Shown: positions 44,301 through 55,960, counted from the stretch's first letter. The stretch: 64,000 nt of DNA from Trichuris trichiura (GCA_037903355.1 JBAJFE010000026.1:3534001-3598000); one strand, 5' to 3'. Numbers and translations are program-made. The notes: generated by a model from the letters alone, not told the origin.

Positions 44301-46078
44301 CCCATTTTTTGTTGTAGTGAAAACATGAGCATCTTTTAAGAGGAGCTACATGTTCAAAGTTATGCAATGTCACTTCATAATGTCCAATTTAGTACAGCAA
44401 CTGAAAATAAGGTTTACGTTTCATGTTTATCTTACTTGTAGGTTTGATACGTGAGATTATTTTGCTTTTTTAAATTAGCGAATAGCTGCTCAGAACGTTA
44501 CAAAAGAGGGAAGTAATCTTTCATCGGTTGTTTGTTTCTGTTTATCATCACATGTTGACGAAATCAATGTCGTCACTGTTGTGCAAGTTGTATCCACGTT
44601 ATGCTTCCCACAGTATATTTGACACTGTTTTGTAGGAACAGCTAAATATTATTCAACTGGAAAAAATGAAAATTGAAATGGAATGCATTGACTTTCAAAA
44701 AGAATTGAACGTTCGCACCCTAACACGTTACATAGGAGCCTTGAACGAGAAACTGGATTCTTCTTTGTCTCTCATGGAACCTCGAGAGAATTCGTTTGTA
44801 TGTTTCGAGCGAGAATCTGGAGTTTCCGACGACAGTGCGAATCTTGTGGAGGGAATACTGTTGAGTTTTGGGTCAGTCACTGTCAGTAAAACATTTCCTA
44901 TGCTTTGCGTAGCCGATGTAGGCCCTGCTACTAAGAATTTGCTCTGCTCCGTATTGCTGACCACTGTTGACTACGAAGGGTTGCGACGGAACACTGGCGG
45001 AGATCCGGTTTGTGCCCTGCTTTCATATCTGCATCCTGAAGCAACTGAAAAAGATTTGAAAATGCCAGTAGACGTGATAGACAATGGCGACGGCACCTAT
45101 GAGTTGACTTACATTCCCAGAAATGCGGGATTCTACAGGATGGAAGTTACGATATTTGATCGATATATCAAGAACAGTCCATTATTTATCGATGTGTCGC
45201 CTCACAACAATGCTTTATGGCAGTACAGCGGTAGTAATAAGGGTGACTCGCAAGACGCGGCAGAATCATTGTTGCAGCCTGTTCGCGTTGCAGTTTTTGA
45301 TCAGTTGATAAGCATTTTGGATACTGGTCACAACTGCCTCAAAGTACTCAATCCAGAAGGCATGGTTGTGCGTCTAATTACAGGCACTTCTTTGGCAGAT
45401 CAGGGCGCAGTTGGCCTAGCCATCGGTAAGGTGTCAGACAACGCTCTGATAACACTCAACTGGCGGTCTAAACTGGTCACTGAGTGGACCTGGCAAGGCG
45501 AAGAAGTAAAGACATTTACTTTTTCGGAGTTTGTCGAACCAATTGATTTGACTATTGACTTAGACGGCCGAATCATTGTTCTGGACAACGGCCGGGCAAA
45601 GGTGTTCGTTTTTGACCGAAGAGCGAGGCCGTTGTTCAGCTTTCCACTGCAGAAGAATAACTGTCCACAGCAGTCAAGCGGACGGCAGAATTCTCATGCG
45701 AACTGCTTTGGTTTCACGTGTGTAACAGTTGGACCCAACAGGGATATCCTGGTCGGTGGTTGCGAGGTTCAAATTTATTCACATGGTGGAACCTTTTTGT
45801 TCGCTTTTCCTGTTGAGTCTGCGACTAATATTTGTTTGCAACCAGTGGTTGTTGGCGGTTTGGCGGTCGACTTGGAAGACAAGTTAGTACTGGCCACAGT
45901 TACTAATCGCAAGTCGTCCTGCGTCATGATCTTTAACTACGACGGAACTGTAGCTAATCAGATTGACAGTTTTAACTCAAAGTTGCGCCGCCCAAGTGGT
46001 ATCTGTACAGTTCACGATCGTTGCTGTTTAGTGGCTGATTTAGGAAATAATTGTATCAAAAAGTACCGATACAAGTAA
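38009..46078 (+). CDS. TRIM-NHL protein (RING, B-box, coiled coil, filamin, NHL), 3 exons
   Basis: Three exons, 38009-38359, 39819-40151 and 44636-46078, all joining in phase 0, give 708 residues. RING: C25, C28, C44, H46, C49, C52, C70, C73. B-box, split by intron 1: C111, H114 then C122, C125, C130, C133, H142. A coiled coil fills about 150-265. A filamin repeat lies about 328-416 (DNGDGTYELTYIPRNAGFY). About six NHL-like repeats run 428-708, ending CLVADLGNNCIKKYRYK. This is the architecture of TRIM2/TRIM3 and nematode NHL proteins. The RING predicts E3 ubiquitin ligase activity, and NHL propellers often bind RNA or protein. LIN-41 has two B-boxes and this has one, so NHL-1/TRIM2-like is the closer guess. 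All domains look intact. Confidence 0.92.
39819..40151 (+). CDS. TRIM-NHL exon 2: rest of B-box and coiled coil
   Basis: 111 codons from acceptor TTTTTAAG to donor CAG|GTGAGT. Begins ELLFCETCDKVFCPSCCE, completing the B-box, then a long heptad-like stretch (KTLNKAAANVQRELKLLEQS, NKIVEQRKAQLLQLVSGVKE). Confidence 0.9.
40281..40399. repeat. Hairpin repeat with about 48-bp arms
   Basis: CTTCATTATTCATCTTTCC at the left returns, with a few mismatches, as GGAAAGATCAATAATGAAG at the right. The loop of about 20 bases lies near 40331-40352. A perfect 9-bp hairpin (CTTCAGAAG with CTTCTGAAG) lies about 90 bases before it. Confidence 0.75.
41125..41157 (-). repeat. Interstitial TTAGGC array
   Basis: Four to five CCTAAG units in the plus orientation, ending in a slightly altered copy. 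Confidence 0.75.
42023..42101. repeat. 26-bp inverted repeat ending in TTAGGC units
   Basis: 42023-42048 is the exact reverse complement of 42076-42101. Each arm joins TTGTTCTGCCCTTA to two CCTAAG-type units. The 27-base loop is unrelated. Confidence 0.85.
42514..42800 (+). pseudogene. Merlin (ISXO2-like) transposase C-terminal fragment
   Basis: The frame contains LRVNHSAKFLDPQRRTNMQT, then VEFLRWHAKRQNML and SYFCEFMWKRRLWECEDSCM, the last third of a Merlin transposase. The Glu of the VE.LRW segment, the probable third catalytic residue, is present. The first two Asp blocks are absent. A TRIM-NHL intron hosts it. Confidence 0.72.
44636..46078 (+). CDS. TRIM-NHL exon 3: coiled-coil end, filamin domain, NHL propeller
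   Basis: Starts after TTTTGTAG with EQLNIIQLEKMKIEMEC and runs 480 codons to TAA. The filamin repeat and NHL repeats (for example VRVAVFDQLISILDTGHN, VDLEDKLVLATV) lie in this single exon. Confidence 0.92.
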   Translation, partial: EQLNIIQLEKMKIEMECIDFQKELNVRTLTRYIGALNEKLDSSLSLMEPRENSFVCFERESGVSDDSANLVEGILLSFGSVTVSKTFPMLCVADVGPATKNLLCSVLLTTVDYEGLRRNTGGDPVCALLSYLHPEATEKDLKMPVDVIDNGDGTYELTYIPRNAGFYRMEVTIFDRYIKNSPLFIDVSPHNNALWQYSGSNKGDSQDAAESLLQPVRVAVFDQLISILDTGHNCLKVLNPEGMVVRLITGTSLADQGAVGLAIGKVSDNALITLNWRSKLVTEWTWQGEEVKTFTFSEFVEPIDLTIDLDGRIIVLDNGRAKVFVFDRRARPLFSFPLQKNNCPQQSSGRQNSHANCFGFTCVTVGPNRDILVGGCEVQIYSHGGTFLFAFPVESATNICLQPVVVGGLAVDLEDKLVLATVTNRKSSCVMIFNYDGTVANQIDSFNSKLRRPSGICTVHDRCCLVADLGNNCIKKYRYK

Positions 46079-49000
46079 ATTTTGTCGCAATAAAAAGGAT
46101 TCTTGCTAAACGTAAAGTCAATGCGTTTGATGCTATTCGTAATTGTAATAGACAATATGCGATGACTACTCAGAGGTACGATAAACTGCTGAATATAAAT
46201 ATGGCAGTTGACTTAATTACTAGTTTACAGTTTCTGTCTTACTTCGGCTAAAGCTCGAAACTAAATGTGTTAGTCCCTATGTTAAAAGTTTCCAGTTGTC
46301 CATTCTTCATGTATTGGCCACCGTCCCTTACGCTAATGCGTCTCAACAGGCAGCAACTCTATTCTGTACTCGCGGGCGCAGGCACGCTCATGTCAGCTGT
46401 ATTTCCTTGTTTTACAAGAAATGAGAACTATTACCCAAGTTGTTTAACCCCTTTCCTCCTTAAGTAAATTTTCGATGACAACAAGTAGCCAGAAAGTTTC
46501 TTTCTCACTGCAGAGTATCCGTACAAGTAAATTCTGCCCATTCTTTTTATGAGGAGCTCCAGTTCCTAGCCTTATTTACAGAACCGAGTGACTTTCGGCC
46601 ACTGTTCGCTACGTTGCTTCCTCTTGAGTAATTCATGCCCGGTGGCTGATTTACATATCTGTAGAACTTTTACAAGGTAGTCTCTAAACTAGGCTAGTCT
46701 TCCCCACTCCTGATGCGTCGCTCAAATCTTAGATACGCGTAGGACTGGACTTTCACTGGTCTATCAGCCGGCTCAAGGTTAGCACATGGAATGGAGTTAC
46801 CAGTAATAAGATGTTCTGAGTGAGATCTTAAGACTGATATCATTGGCCCCCTTACTGTTTCCTTCATCAGTACTCAGACATGCAAGGAACAAGGATCTTG
46901 GTCGTTGCAAGCTATTTGGCCATCCGTAAATCTCTTTACAAGCTGTATGCAATGCGTAGTACTCGATAGTCAGTCGAGCAAGTATGCGAAAACTTCCCAG
47001 CCATCTTATCTATAATTTCCTGTACTAGCTGCGATAAAAATTTATCGGCCTCAGGACTACTATGTCTCCAACATGATGCCTATTTCCAGAACTCACGCTT
47101 TCACTTTTGCCTAAAAGCGGCTTTGTTTAGACGACAGTGAACAACTGATGCAAACTTCCGTCATGGCACCTTCCAACGATCCTGTGCGCTGGTATCGTTT
47201 TTGCGTGCTGACAGCACACTCTAAACGTCCTCTGGCATGCGGCATAATGTTCCGCATACCATCCATATGGTGCCAAGTGGATACTGCTGAGGACAGAAGC
47301 TCGACGGTTTATAACCATTTTTGGTAGACATTAATCCGAATGCTTCTCATTCTCCTGGACCACTATCAATAGCACTGTGGTCAAAGTTCGACTCGTTTTT
47401 TCCACAAGTCTGTTACACTATCACATGGTAAAGTGGTTCGCAGGTCTTTTGAATACTTATCTCGCGGCACAACATCTGGAACGCTTCTGGTTCGAATTGC
47501 CTGCCTTGGACAGTAAGGATAAATAAGGATTCTGTATCTGCGAATCAACTGGTCCTTAACAGTCACTGTTTTGGCCTTTTGATTAGGAGCAGAAAACTGC
47601 AGATCTCGTCAAACAGACAGTATTCGCTAGAATATTTCCTTTTGTTGTTTTCAATCGCTAGTAATGAGACTATGATGTCTATCATCACTTTCTGCCACGG
47701 CTGTGACGCCTGTTCGAGTTGTAGTGGCTTTCTTGACGTTATGATTGTTTCAGGTCTGAGATTGCTAACATGTAAATAGGTGATGCCCGGTATCTTTTCA
47801 GCATCCAGACCAGTAAAAACGTCGCACGCTCTCTAAGGTCTTGTCTGTTCCAAGAGGTCCAACACTGGCTTTATAGAGTGCTTGCTGAGGAACCTGCTCT
47901 ACCATACTTGATAGTACTAGTGCCTACCAGGAAACTCCGAGCTCGTTCTCGTGAAACCACTCGCGGCGAAGAAATTTTCTCTTATGGAGAGTCCTTCCAG
48001 TTGACCGTTAGCAGCTTACCATTGTTTTGACGTATTCGTGACGCAGCTTTTGTCCTCAGCAGCCCATCTTGGCGCGAAGCATTGCCATTGTCGCTGTTTT
48101 CTCATTTCCAGCGTCCATTTCATCCGCCCGATCGACAACAACACTTTTATCCGCCTGATCGACAACAACACTTTTAATTACCACTTGTTTTCTGAGCTAC
48201 CTCGTTCGCGCCGCAAACATAGAATGCGCGGAAACGTAGCAGCTCAGGCATGCATATGCCCTAGCCCGTACGTTTTACGAAGTCGTATTGCTGCAGTTTC
48301 TGTTGTCATCGTGGCCTTTGTCCATCAGGTTTTTTGAATGACTGCAGCCAACGCTTTGGTCTGACAGTAGTAATTCGCACTACAAAACTGCTTTCAGTTG
48401 GAACTGCTCCATGAAGATAAAGTCAGCCTTAGGTCATGTAATAAGGTTGTACAGTTCGATCTAAACTTACAAGAGCAAATGCCACCATGTGTTAGCCCCG
48501 TTGCCATCGAGCTAGGGTAACACGGTTCCAGTTGCCAACTTGGAGGCGCCAGTGTCGGGGATTTAGGATCGACTAAAACTCGAAGGTGGCGAGATAGATT
48601 CGGAAACCAGCATTTGTCTTAGTCTACCTAATGCCACCGTACATTCGGCTGTCCGTAGAACAGATAGGGTGAACTTATTCATTTACATAATACATTTGAA
48701 AAACAAAGTTATCCTATCTTGTAGGTGTTTATTTCTTCAAACAGCGTGCAATAAATGAATTGGATGTCCCAATATTCAATGTCGCTATATTAACACGCAT
48801 CAGGCAAATATAATCGCAAATTTTCGCTTCTTTTACACGTCCGGCCTGGACAAATGACGGAAAACTGGTCCTAAATTTGACTCCCGTGTTATACGCTACA
48901 TATTTAGAAGTCTTGCATCAGGAGAGATAAGAACTGTTTCCCTTTCCGTCTGTTTAGTCAGCGGCTTGCATCCCGCTAGAAACCAAGAAGTCTGCAAATG

Positions 49001-49549
49001 CTGAGATATCGTTCCCTAACTACTTTGATGGTTGGTAAACGTTTATCATTGTAAAGTGCACAACAGAGAACAACGTACGAATACTGCAGAACTTTTAGAA
49101 TTTTTGGGTTGGTCCTCACTGCAGAACATAGAAGGCACGCAGTTCTTACTAGGAACTTGCCAGATCATGAAGCTTCATTTGTTGGTTAATGTGACCGCTG
49201 GCTGTTCGATTCACTGGTAGCTACGTTCAGGTGGGCGACAATACATTCAGAAGTTGTGTTCAAACTATACTTTAGTTGCTAATGGCTTATTGAGTCTGCA
49301 TAAATACTATGTTTGCCCATTTTTATTGCAAAAGATGCTATAACATTTTTAATGCAAAAGATGCTAATAATTACCTAAGTCTTCAGCGACTCATAATATT
49401 TTTGCTGATACCAGTTCTTATTTCGATATTGGTGGCTGCTCAGCATCCCAGGCCGTAAGATACTTCAGTTGATTAAGGCAGCAATTAAGTTCCCCACATC
49501 GACTGACTCTTCCTTTTATGAAGAATTTTTTTAAACATGCAGTGCTGTT
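46079..49549. other. No gene recognised downstream of TRIM-NHL
   Basis: The first 250 bases are probably its 3' UTR (an AATAAA begins at 46089). From 46.7 to 48.4 kb base composition and short minus-strand frames suggest an old retroelement, but no domain can be named. 48.5-49.5 kb shows nothing. Confidence 0.4.
48119..48174. repeat. 27-bp tandem duplication
   Basis: ATCCGCCCGATCGACAACAA with its following CACTTTT is repeated directly once, with one C/T difference. Confidence 0.75.
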
Positions 49550-50660
49550 TTATAACATTTTATCCACAGCAGAGCTCTTCTCGAAACTTATGTCGATCTT
49601 CTCAAAAGTTTCTGATGCTTTATCCTTTAAATCTGCGTAAAACTGTAAGCCTTTTATTGTCATTTCGGCGGTGTTCACTGGATCTTCTTTAGTAGCAGAT
49701 TTCATCTCAAACAACAATCTCTTCTGCCCATCAGTAAGAAGCAACTCTTCATCCGTGAAAGCTATATCATTAGATTGTAGTAACATATTGACATTCTGAA
49801 ATTCTATTTGCAATTTTGGCTTTCTACCAATTTGTACCATGCCTGCACACACTTCTTCTGCCGAACTTTCTAATCTTTCGGTCACCTATAAGAGCGTGAA
49901 TTAACTTCTTTCAGTCTGTAAATGTTGGCATTTTAATTTTCTTCCGCGAATCACGAATGTTCGTGGTGGCGTCCAGAATTGTGAGTTTTTTCCAGAAGCT
50001 TTTCAGGTTACTTTTTCCAGAGACGCCGAGAAAAATCTCTATCTACTGGCAGGATGGTTCTAACGAATGTATTTCCAAAATAGTAAGACTTAAAACTTGA
50101 GCTTATTCCTCGATCTATTGGCTGCAAAATAAACATTGTATTACCTGGTAGCAAAAGAGCATTTATTCTCGCTGCACATGTCCACCAGAGTTCTTAAGTG
50201 ACAAGGTGCATTATCTATGATCAGGAGCAATTGGGAATTTTCTTTTCTATACAGTATTTGTCAACAGTGGGTTGAAAATAACCAGTAAATTAAGTTTCGA
50301 AGAGGTATGCAGTCATCCAGGAAGTCTGATTGCATTTGTAAAGCACAGGCAGAGTAGACTTTTCTTAATTCCTAAGCGCTCAGGGTTCCTAGGATAGTAT
50401 GTGAGCACGAGCTTCAACTTAAGGCTGGCAGCCCCATTGGTTCCTAAGAAAAGATAGCTTGTCTTTAAAGCATAGAAGCAAGGTACTATTGTTTCCTCTT
50501 CGGCCATGAAAGTCCTATCAGTCATTTTCTTCCAAAACAATGTTGCTTTGTCTACATTGAAAATCTGCTGTTCAGTGTAGCCGCCTTCATTAATCTCCTT
50601 AGCCAGATCTTCTGTACTAGAAAAGTCGTTCGCGAAACATTTTATCCGAACTGTCGTAAT
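49550..50660 (-). pseudogene. Tigger transposase, catalytic and C-terminal part, decayed
   Basis: Read right to left: FSSTEDLAKEINEGGYTEQQ, IFNVDKATLFWKKM (first catalytic Asp; the usual DET is DKA), NGAASLKLKLVLTYYPRNPE, LLLIIDNAPCHLRTLVDMCS (second Asp), NTMFILQPIDRGISS (third Asp), then the C-terminal block FTDEELLLTDGQKRLLFEM, EMTIKGLQFYADLKDKA and KIDISFEKSSAVDKML. This is the Tigger/pogo DDE_1 order. Frame changes between blocks and stops show it is dead. The N-terminal DNA-binding domain is not found. Confidence 0.88.
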
Positions 50661-51116
50661 GTTGTTAGTTCACACAAGTGCTGATGACTAGACATTGCCG
50701 ATGACGTAGGAACTGCGGCCTGTCAGGATTTTGACTGTCATACATGCCAATATATTATACATACAGTAAAACCTCCCTAATTCAAATCTCTCTCTAATCC
50801 GAACTCGTGGAAGTGAACAATAGAACGACCGTATACATTAAAGCTAATTAGGCTACCTGTGCGAAACGGGCAGTCACTTCGCGCCAACGGCTATAAGGGC
50901 AGTAGACAACCTGCCAACGGTCCTTTCGGTATACATTAGGCTCGTACAAAACTCTGCCGAACTAATCTCGACCAATAAGTTTTAATAAGTTGATTGCAGC
51001 AAGGCTTTTCGAGACCTAAGTTTCCCCAAATAAATAGAATTGTGGATCAAAGACTTGGTATTTTTCAGCCGTATACAACTACAATCTGTTCTCATGCAAC
51101 GCAGTGATCGGTTGCT

Positions 51117-52581
51117 TTGAAGACGTGGTTTCTTGGTGCGGGACCTAATGTTTTCATAATGAAAAAACTTTATTACGGACAGATTTCCGTTTTTATGTGT
51201 GAAAAAACTCTGGAACTTTCGGGTCAATCGAGACCCGTCTTCAGCGGTTTTAAATTATAAATGTAATTTGTGGAAGTGAAAGCCGTCATTTATCGTTTCC
51301 GAAGATTTTAAAGCAGGTATTTTAAAGTCTTCTGTTGGTAGATTTCCGTCTTTGAGTCTGTCAGCGGTCTTTTTCTTCTTGATCCGTATAGGCTGTCGAT
51401 TCGTGACTCCGTTGGGTTGTTTTACGAAACATGTTTTTCATTGTTAATCAGTTTTCATATTGAAATATCTTCATTACAGATTCGATTTCCCGTTGAGATG
51501 TAAAATAAACGAAAAGTTTTTTCTCTCTCCGGAGCTTTCGGGTCTGCCGCGACCCGTCTTCAGCGGTCCAATGATGTGTCAAACATTGGACCGCTGAAGA
51601 CGGGTCGCGGCAGACCCGACAGCTCCGGAGAGAGAAAAAACTTTTCGTTTATTTTACATCTCAACGGGACACTGAATCCGTAATAAAGATATTTCAATAT
51701 GAAAACACATAGTCCCGTACAAAAGCATCACATTGTTAATCAGTTTTCCATTTTTTCTCTTATTTCTTTCTTTCCTTAATCCATATATATTGCAATTTTT
51801 ATCCGTTTGTATTTCACCCAATTAGTGAGCAGCAATTATACCGCGTCACAATATTTGTCCAAATCTCGCTTATGTTAGTTAGCAACCGATTATGAAAAAA
51901 CTCACAAGTTACAATAATGCGAACGCCTTACTTAACGGTAGCAGCAATCTAACCACACAGCGAGGCAGACCAATCAGGAACCCAACCATTACGATGGAAA
52001 AAGCCAAACAAGCCTCTGCTGTAGTGAAGCATGCGACGGAATGTACTCAACCGCTCCATCCAAAAGTCTTATGTTACGAAAGCAATTTACTGTTAAGAAG
52101 AATCAAAGAAGCGCTATACATTAGACACAATACGACTTACAACCACGATCAGGGAGCGGACATAAGCGAGATTTGGACAAAAATTGTGACGCGGTATAAT
52201 TGCTGCTCACTAAATGGGTGAAATACGAACGAATAAAAATTGCAATATACATGGAGCAAGGAAAGAAAGAAATAAGAGAAAAAAATGGATACAAAATGGA
52301 AAACTGATTAACAATGAAAAAAATGCTTCGTAAAACAACCCAACGGAGTCACGAATCGACAGCCTGTATGGATCAAGAAGAAAAAGACCGCTGACAGACT
52401 CAAAGACGGAAATCTACCAACGGAAGACTTTAAAATCTTCGGAAACGATCAATGACGGCTTTCACTTCCACAAATTACATTTATAATTTAAAACCGCTGA
52501 AGACGGGTCTCGATTGACCCGGAAGTTCCGGAGTTTTTCCACACATAAAAACGGAAATCTGTCCGTAATAAAGTTTTTTCA
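51117..52581. mobile_element. 1.47-kb fold-back element carrying a Penelope C-terminal fragment
   Basis: TGATCGGTTGCT at 51105-51116 and 52582-52593 is a 12-bp target duplication. The arms (51160-51456 plus 51749-51871 against 52160-52581) are long inverted repeats of about 420 bp. The left arm is itself split by a 274-bp palindrome (51457-51730) flanked by an 18-bp direct repeat ending TTAATCAGTTTTC. The hammerhead-like motif occurs in both outer arms (51242-51216 minus, 52493-52519 plus) and both inner arms (51561-51535 minus, 51587-51615 plus). The centre has Penelope-like coding sequence. Long inverted ends and a variable-length duplication fit a Penelope-type insertion. Confidence 0.82.
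51892..52221 (+). pseudogene. Penelope-like C-terminal coding fragment inside the fold-back
   Basis: Of 109 residues, the end reads LHPKVLCYESNLLLRRIKEA followed by LYIRHNTTYNHDQGADISEI and W. A run of R.IKEA.YIR...N.D.G..L matches the last segment of Penelope-like proteins, after the GIY-YIG nuclease. The nuclease and RT are absent. The final 60 bases overlap the right arm, which suggests the arm carries the 3' end of the retroelement. Confidence 0.65.
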
Positions 52582-52853
52582 TGATCGGTTGCTAACTCAA
52601 TTTATTTTCATACCAACAGAGCCAGCTGGCAATTATGAATATGGAAAAATAAGTTCATGGGAACTATTTCCATGTCGCTACGCGGTACTGCGTCCACACC
52701 ATTTAAGAAACTGATTTCTGCTGGTCAGTCGTTTTCCTTGATCAGACGGACATCGCTGCCCTAGTTAAGCTATTCACCGCTTGCTGAGACTGACATCACG
52801 CTGTAGATGCCACGAACATGCATCTAAAATTGCATTACCTGCTTTTCTGTGGT

Positions 52854-54838
52854 CTCAGTTTATTGGAGGCTTTCAATCAGACCCATTCAGGATGGAGACT
52901 GTTCAGGCTTCATGCTCCACCCACACATGTATTCAGTCGTCGCAGACATCCAGCGTTAAGCGAAAGGGAGATACTGGGCTAAGAATTCATTTGCGATTGC
53001 GATTTGAATTCACTCCCGTTGTCAATTAAGCTACTTTCGTCTCACGTTATTTTTTTAAACGTGAAAAATCATTTATTATCAAGCAACGAGAGCGGAAAAG
53101 CACAGAGGAAATACGAAGCTTTCGGAGTAATTTGTCCCAGTCATTAGCGTACATTAACAACGGAACCTATCATGAAATCAGCGTAAGGAAACACAGGTTC
53201 AGCAGTGATTGCATTCGAAATCGACTTGGGCATTCATAAGACGCAGCAGAGCACCATCTTCAACAAGAGACTAAGTCTTTTTGCGTATCTACAACCTAGC
53301 CGAAATTAATATGCTTTGCACTCAACATTGGCTGGCGGACTTTGCTCAGAGTGTTGAAAAGATGGAGAACTTGCAAAGCCATTTTCATCTGAATTAAGCC
53401 CATTGCGGCAAAAGAGCATAGAATTCGTCGTACCCATGTTGGTAGGACGAAATCACCTCTTCATCTTGCAGTCTAAAGGCCGTGTCGTAGAACGAACCGA
53501 CACTCAGGACCTTTTAGGGAAGTGTTCCACTTTGCTGTAATTCTTCTAGACCGCTTCCCAATCTGGCCATTGTGCAATCGCAGCTGTCTGGACGGACAAC
53601 AGAAAAACCAGCACATCTTCCCGTCCTAGCTGCGGGGCGTCTTTTTCAGTATTTCCGCTCTTCAGTTCCCGCTGTTTCATTATTTACAATGCCACTATTG
53701 TCGCGGATAATGTTAACATATCGTCCGAATCGAGATGGCTGCGTCGACTAGCGATACTTAGACAACAGCCTTGCTTTCTCTCCAGCAGCAGGTTGGTATG
53801 TCGTTTGCACCAGCAAGTCAGAACCAAAGCCATGTTGAACAAACTATTCTTGATACTGCGTTGTTGACACAGCTTTGCAGTTGCACATCGCACTGGGCAT
53901 TTTCACCACCCGGACAAGCTGGATGACTGACTCATCATGTTGCAGTCCAGCAGCAGTCGAGTGCGCTGAGCCTGCACCTTGTTTACGGGTCTTCCACAAA
54001 ATTAGCAGTTCCAGCAGCACTTAAGCTGGGTCATTCGTCGCTCAGGTAGACCTCGAAGCGACCGCTTCTCTGAAAACGTAAACAGCCTTAAAAATGATGG
54101 AAATTTAACAGTGGTAGTTTTTTTAAGAACGGCAAGTAGACAACTTTACTTTATCTAAGTGGGCATTACGCTAAAGGTGATGATCAGAAGGATTAATGAA
54201 ACAACTAAAACTATTAAGCCGTCAAAATACATCTTCGCAGTTTGATTAAAAAAGAAACTTACGCTTTGGTTCTTGGTGGACCAATATTCGAGAAGCCGCA
54301 GCTTGAGGCCGACTGGCACTCCTGGAATTGACCAGTCGGCCTCGATCTTTCACTGGTCATAGAGCTTTTTTTTATACAGCCCGTAGTCAAGCCATACACA
54401 AACAAAAAAGCTCCATGCCAAGCTACAAGCGCACCAACCGACAGCCACTTCGTGAATAACTTTTACAATACAGTAAAACATTGCACAGGTTATAATTCTA
54501 AGTGCCTGCGTAAACACTACGTGTTAACCAATCCTGATGATTTGTCAGCGAGTGTGAACAGCACATTTCCGAAAGCAAAATAATTACAAATGTACTATTC
54601 TCTTACGTAATCATAACTTTTAAAGCTCTGCAGCGGAATCTGACAGATAGGGCGAAATCGTACGGTAAAAGTTATAATTGTGAAATCGCAACGGTTTCTG
54701 TTATCTCTAAGTGGTGGCTGCCTTGGGATCGCAGAGGTTAGAGCATCTACGGGAGTATACTGTCGAAACTAGACGTATCGAACATAAATAGTGTGAAATC
54801 CAGGATGTGCACATATCTGAAATCTCTAGTTAAACTAT
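52854..54838. other. No gene recognised
   Basis: Short frames only. The stretch 53.4-54.0 kb has some open minus-strand runs reminiscent of an old retroelement but no nameable domain. A 12-base inverted pair, GAGGCCGACTGG and CCAGTCGGCCTC, lies near 54306 and 54333. Confidence 0.35.
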
Positions 54839-55144
54839 TCATGGGGATGAGAAGAGTGAGGGCTTCTGCAAGCTAACCAGACGATTTAACATATCTTCCA
54901 CAGAGATAACAGTGAGCTGAAACGTCAAGGATTTCTTCACAAGTATGCTCACTGCGTAACAGCTTAACGTGCTGGACAATCTTCCCTTAGCCAACAAAAG
55001 CCGCATATATAGGTAAATCTCAATCCATTCCACATCCTGACACTGGTCTCTTTTTGGATCAATGAAGAAAAGCATGTTGAGTTTGAAGATAGCTTCTTCG
55101 TACGGAATGGTGGCAAGCCGACTCTCTACCATTCCAGCTGAAGT
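54839..55144 (-). CDS. Possible terminal exon of an unknown gene
   Basis: Minus-strand frame of about 100 codons preceded by an acceptor (AACTTCAG ending near 55145) and closed by TGA. It reads SRLATIPYEEAIFKLNMLFF, DVEWIEIYLYMRLLLAKGRL and SSTLSCYAVSILVKKSLTF, with good amphipathic helices. No family recognised. A helical-repeat protein is conceivable. Upstream exons would lie beyond the repeat unit to the right and none was found, so it may be a fragment. Confidence 0.35.
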   Translation of the reverse strand, partial: TSAGMVESRLATIPYEEAIFKLNMLFFIDPKRDQCQDVEWIEIYLYMRLLLAKGRLSSTLSCYAVSILVKKSLTFQLTVISVEDMLNRLVSLQKPSLFSSP

Positions 55145-55164
55145 TTTCTAGAAGGCAAAAGATT

Positions 55165-55960
55165 CAATAACACGAATACCGCATGTGTCCAACGTCTTTT
55201 CAGACGGTACGTTGGCGATATGTTCTCTATCATTGAGCTGGGTAAGGGAGAGCTTTTTCTTGAATAGCTTACTCAGCCTCTTTCCGAATTCCGTTTTCTT
55301 TAGCATCAAAAGGAGACTAGAAATTGGTTATCCTTTCTGGATGCTCTGGTTATTCATAGCCTTGGTAGGATAAAGACAAGCGTCTAGCGTTAGCCAACCC
55401 ACTCTAATCCGTTAACTCCATTTCGCTTTTCACCACCCGTGTTCGGCGATGACCGATATGATTCATGGGATAGCAGACAGGGCAGCGAGCATTTGCGATG
55501 CAGTGCATCTTGAAGCAGAACTGAGGCACGTTAAAGCAGCGTTTCATAACAAAGCTTATCCCGCTAGTCTCGTTCCCTGCATAATACGGCGTAGAGTAAG
55601 CATGCCAAAGGTTATCCACCCAAAACAGCGGGTTCTCCAGACTGTTCTCCCGTAGTAAGCAAACGTCTAGGGAGAACACTCGATTTCACGGTGCATTTCC
55701 AAACCTTAGCATAGTTACGATCCTCATGACGAAATGGCAAGATCAAAGTGCTGTTAAAGGAGAGGCCTGCTGTTTTTTATAAGATTACATGTAGTTGCAA
55801 TGCCTCCTATATAAGAGAAAGAAACCGATGGTTTGTAGGTCAGACTTCGTTCCCGCAAATTGTGTCGGATGGGAGATGCCAAAAGGCCACCTTTGGATTT
55901 GACTTAGAGCGCGTAATGCTTTTCAGCCACGTAGCTTAGACTTACCCTCAAATTGAATTT
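55165..55960 (+). pseudogene. Penelope-like RT and GIY-YIG fragment, copy 2
   Basis: LFRRYVGDMFSIIELGKGEL holds RT motif C (YVGD where YVDD is usual). Then NWLSFLDALVIHSLGRIKTS and a PTHS block, then, after a frame change, IHGIADRAASICDAVHLEAE and LRHVKAAFHNKAYPASLV, and finally ERPAVFYKITCSCNASYI, the start of the GIY-YIG nuclease. Stops and frameshifts separate the blocks. The order is that of Penelope-like elements. Copy 1 at 30.3-29.86 kb has only the part right of 55378. Confidence 0.72.

Larger units (their letters stand above)
40152..44635. other. Intron 2 of the TRIM-NHL gene, repeat-bearing
   Basis: A 4.5-kb intron containing a long hairpin (40281-40399), TTAGGC arrays (41125-41157 and 42023-42101) and a Merlin transposase fragment (42514-42800). 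Nothing suggests a further exon. Confidence 0.7.
50764..52853. mobile_element. Non-autonomous Tigger-like element, split by a fold-back
   Basis: It starts CAGTAAAACCTCCCTAATTC after a TA and aligns with the complete 59092-59953 element (ATTGTGGATCAAA, GGTATTTTTCAG, CAATTTATTTTC). The alignment breaks at 51116 and resumes at 52594, on either side of an inserted element. The right end is lost after about 52853, where similarity stops. Confidence 0.82.
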
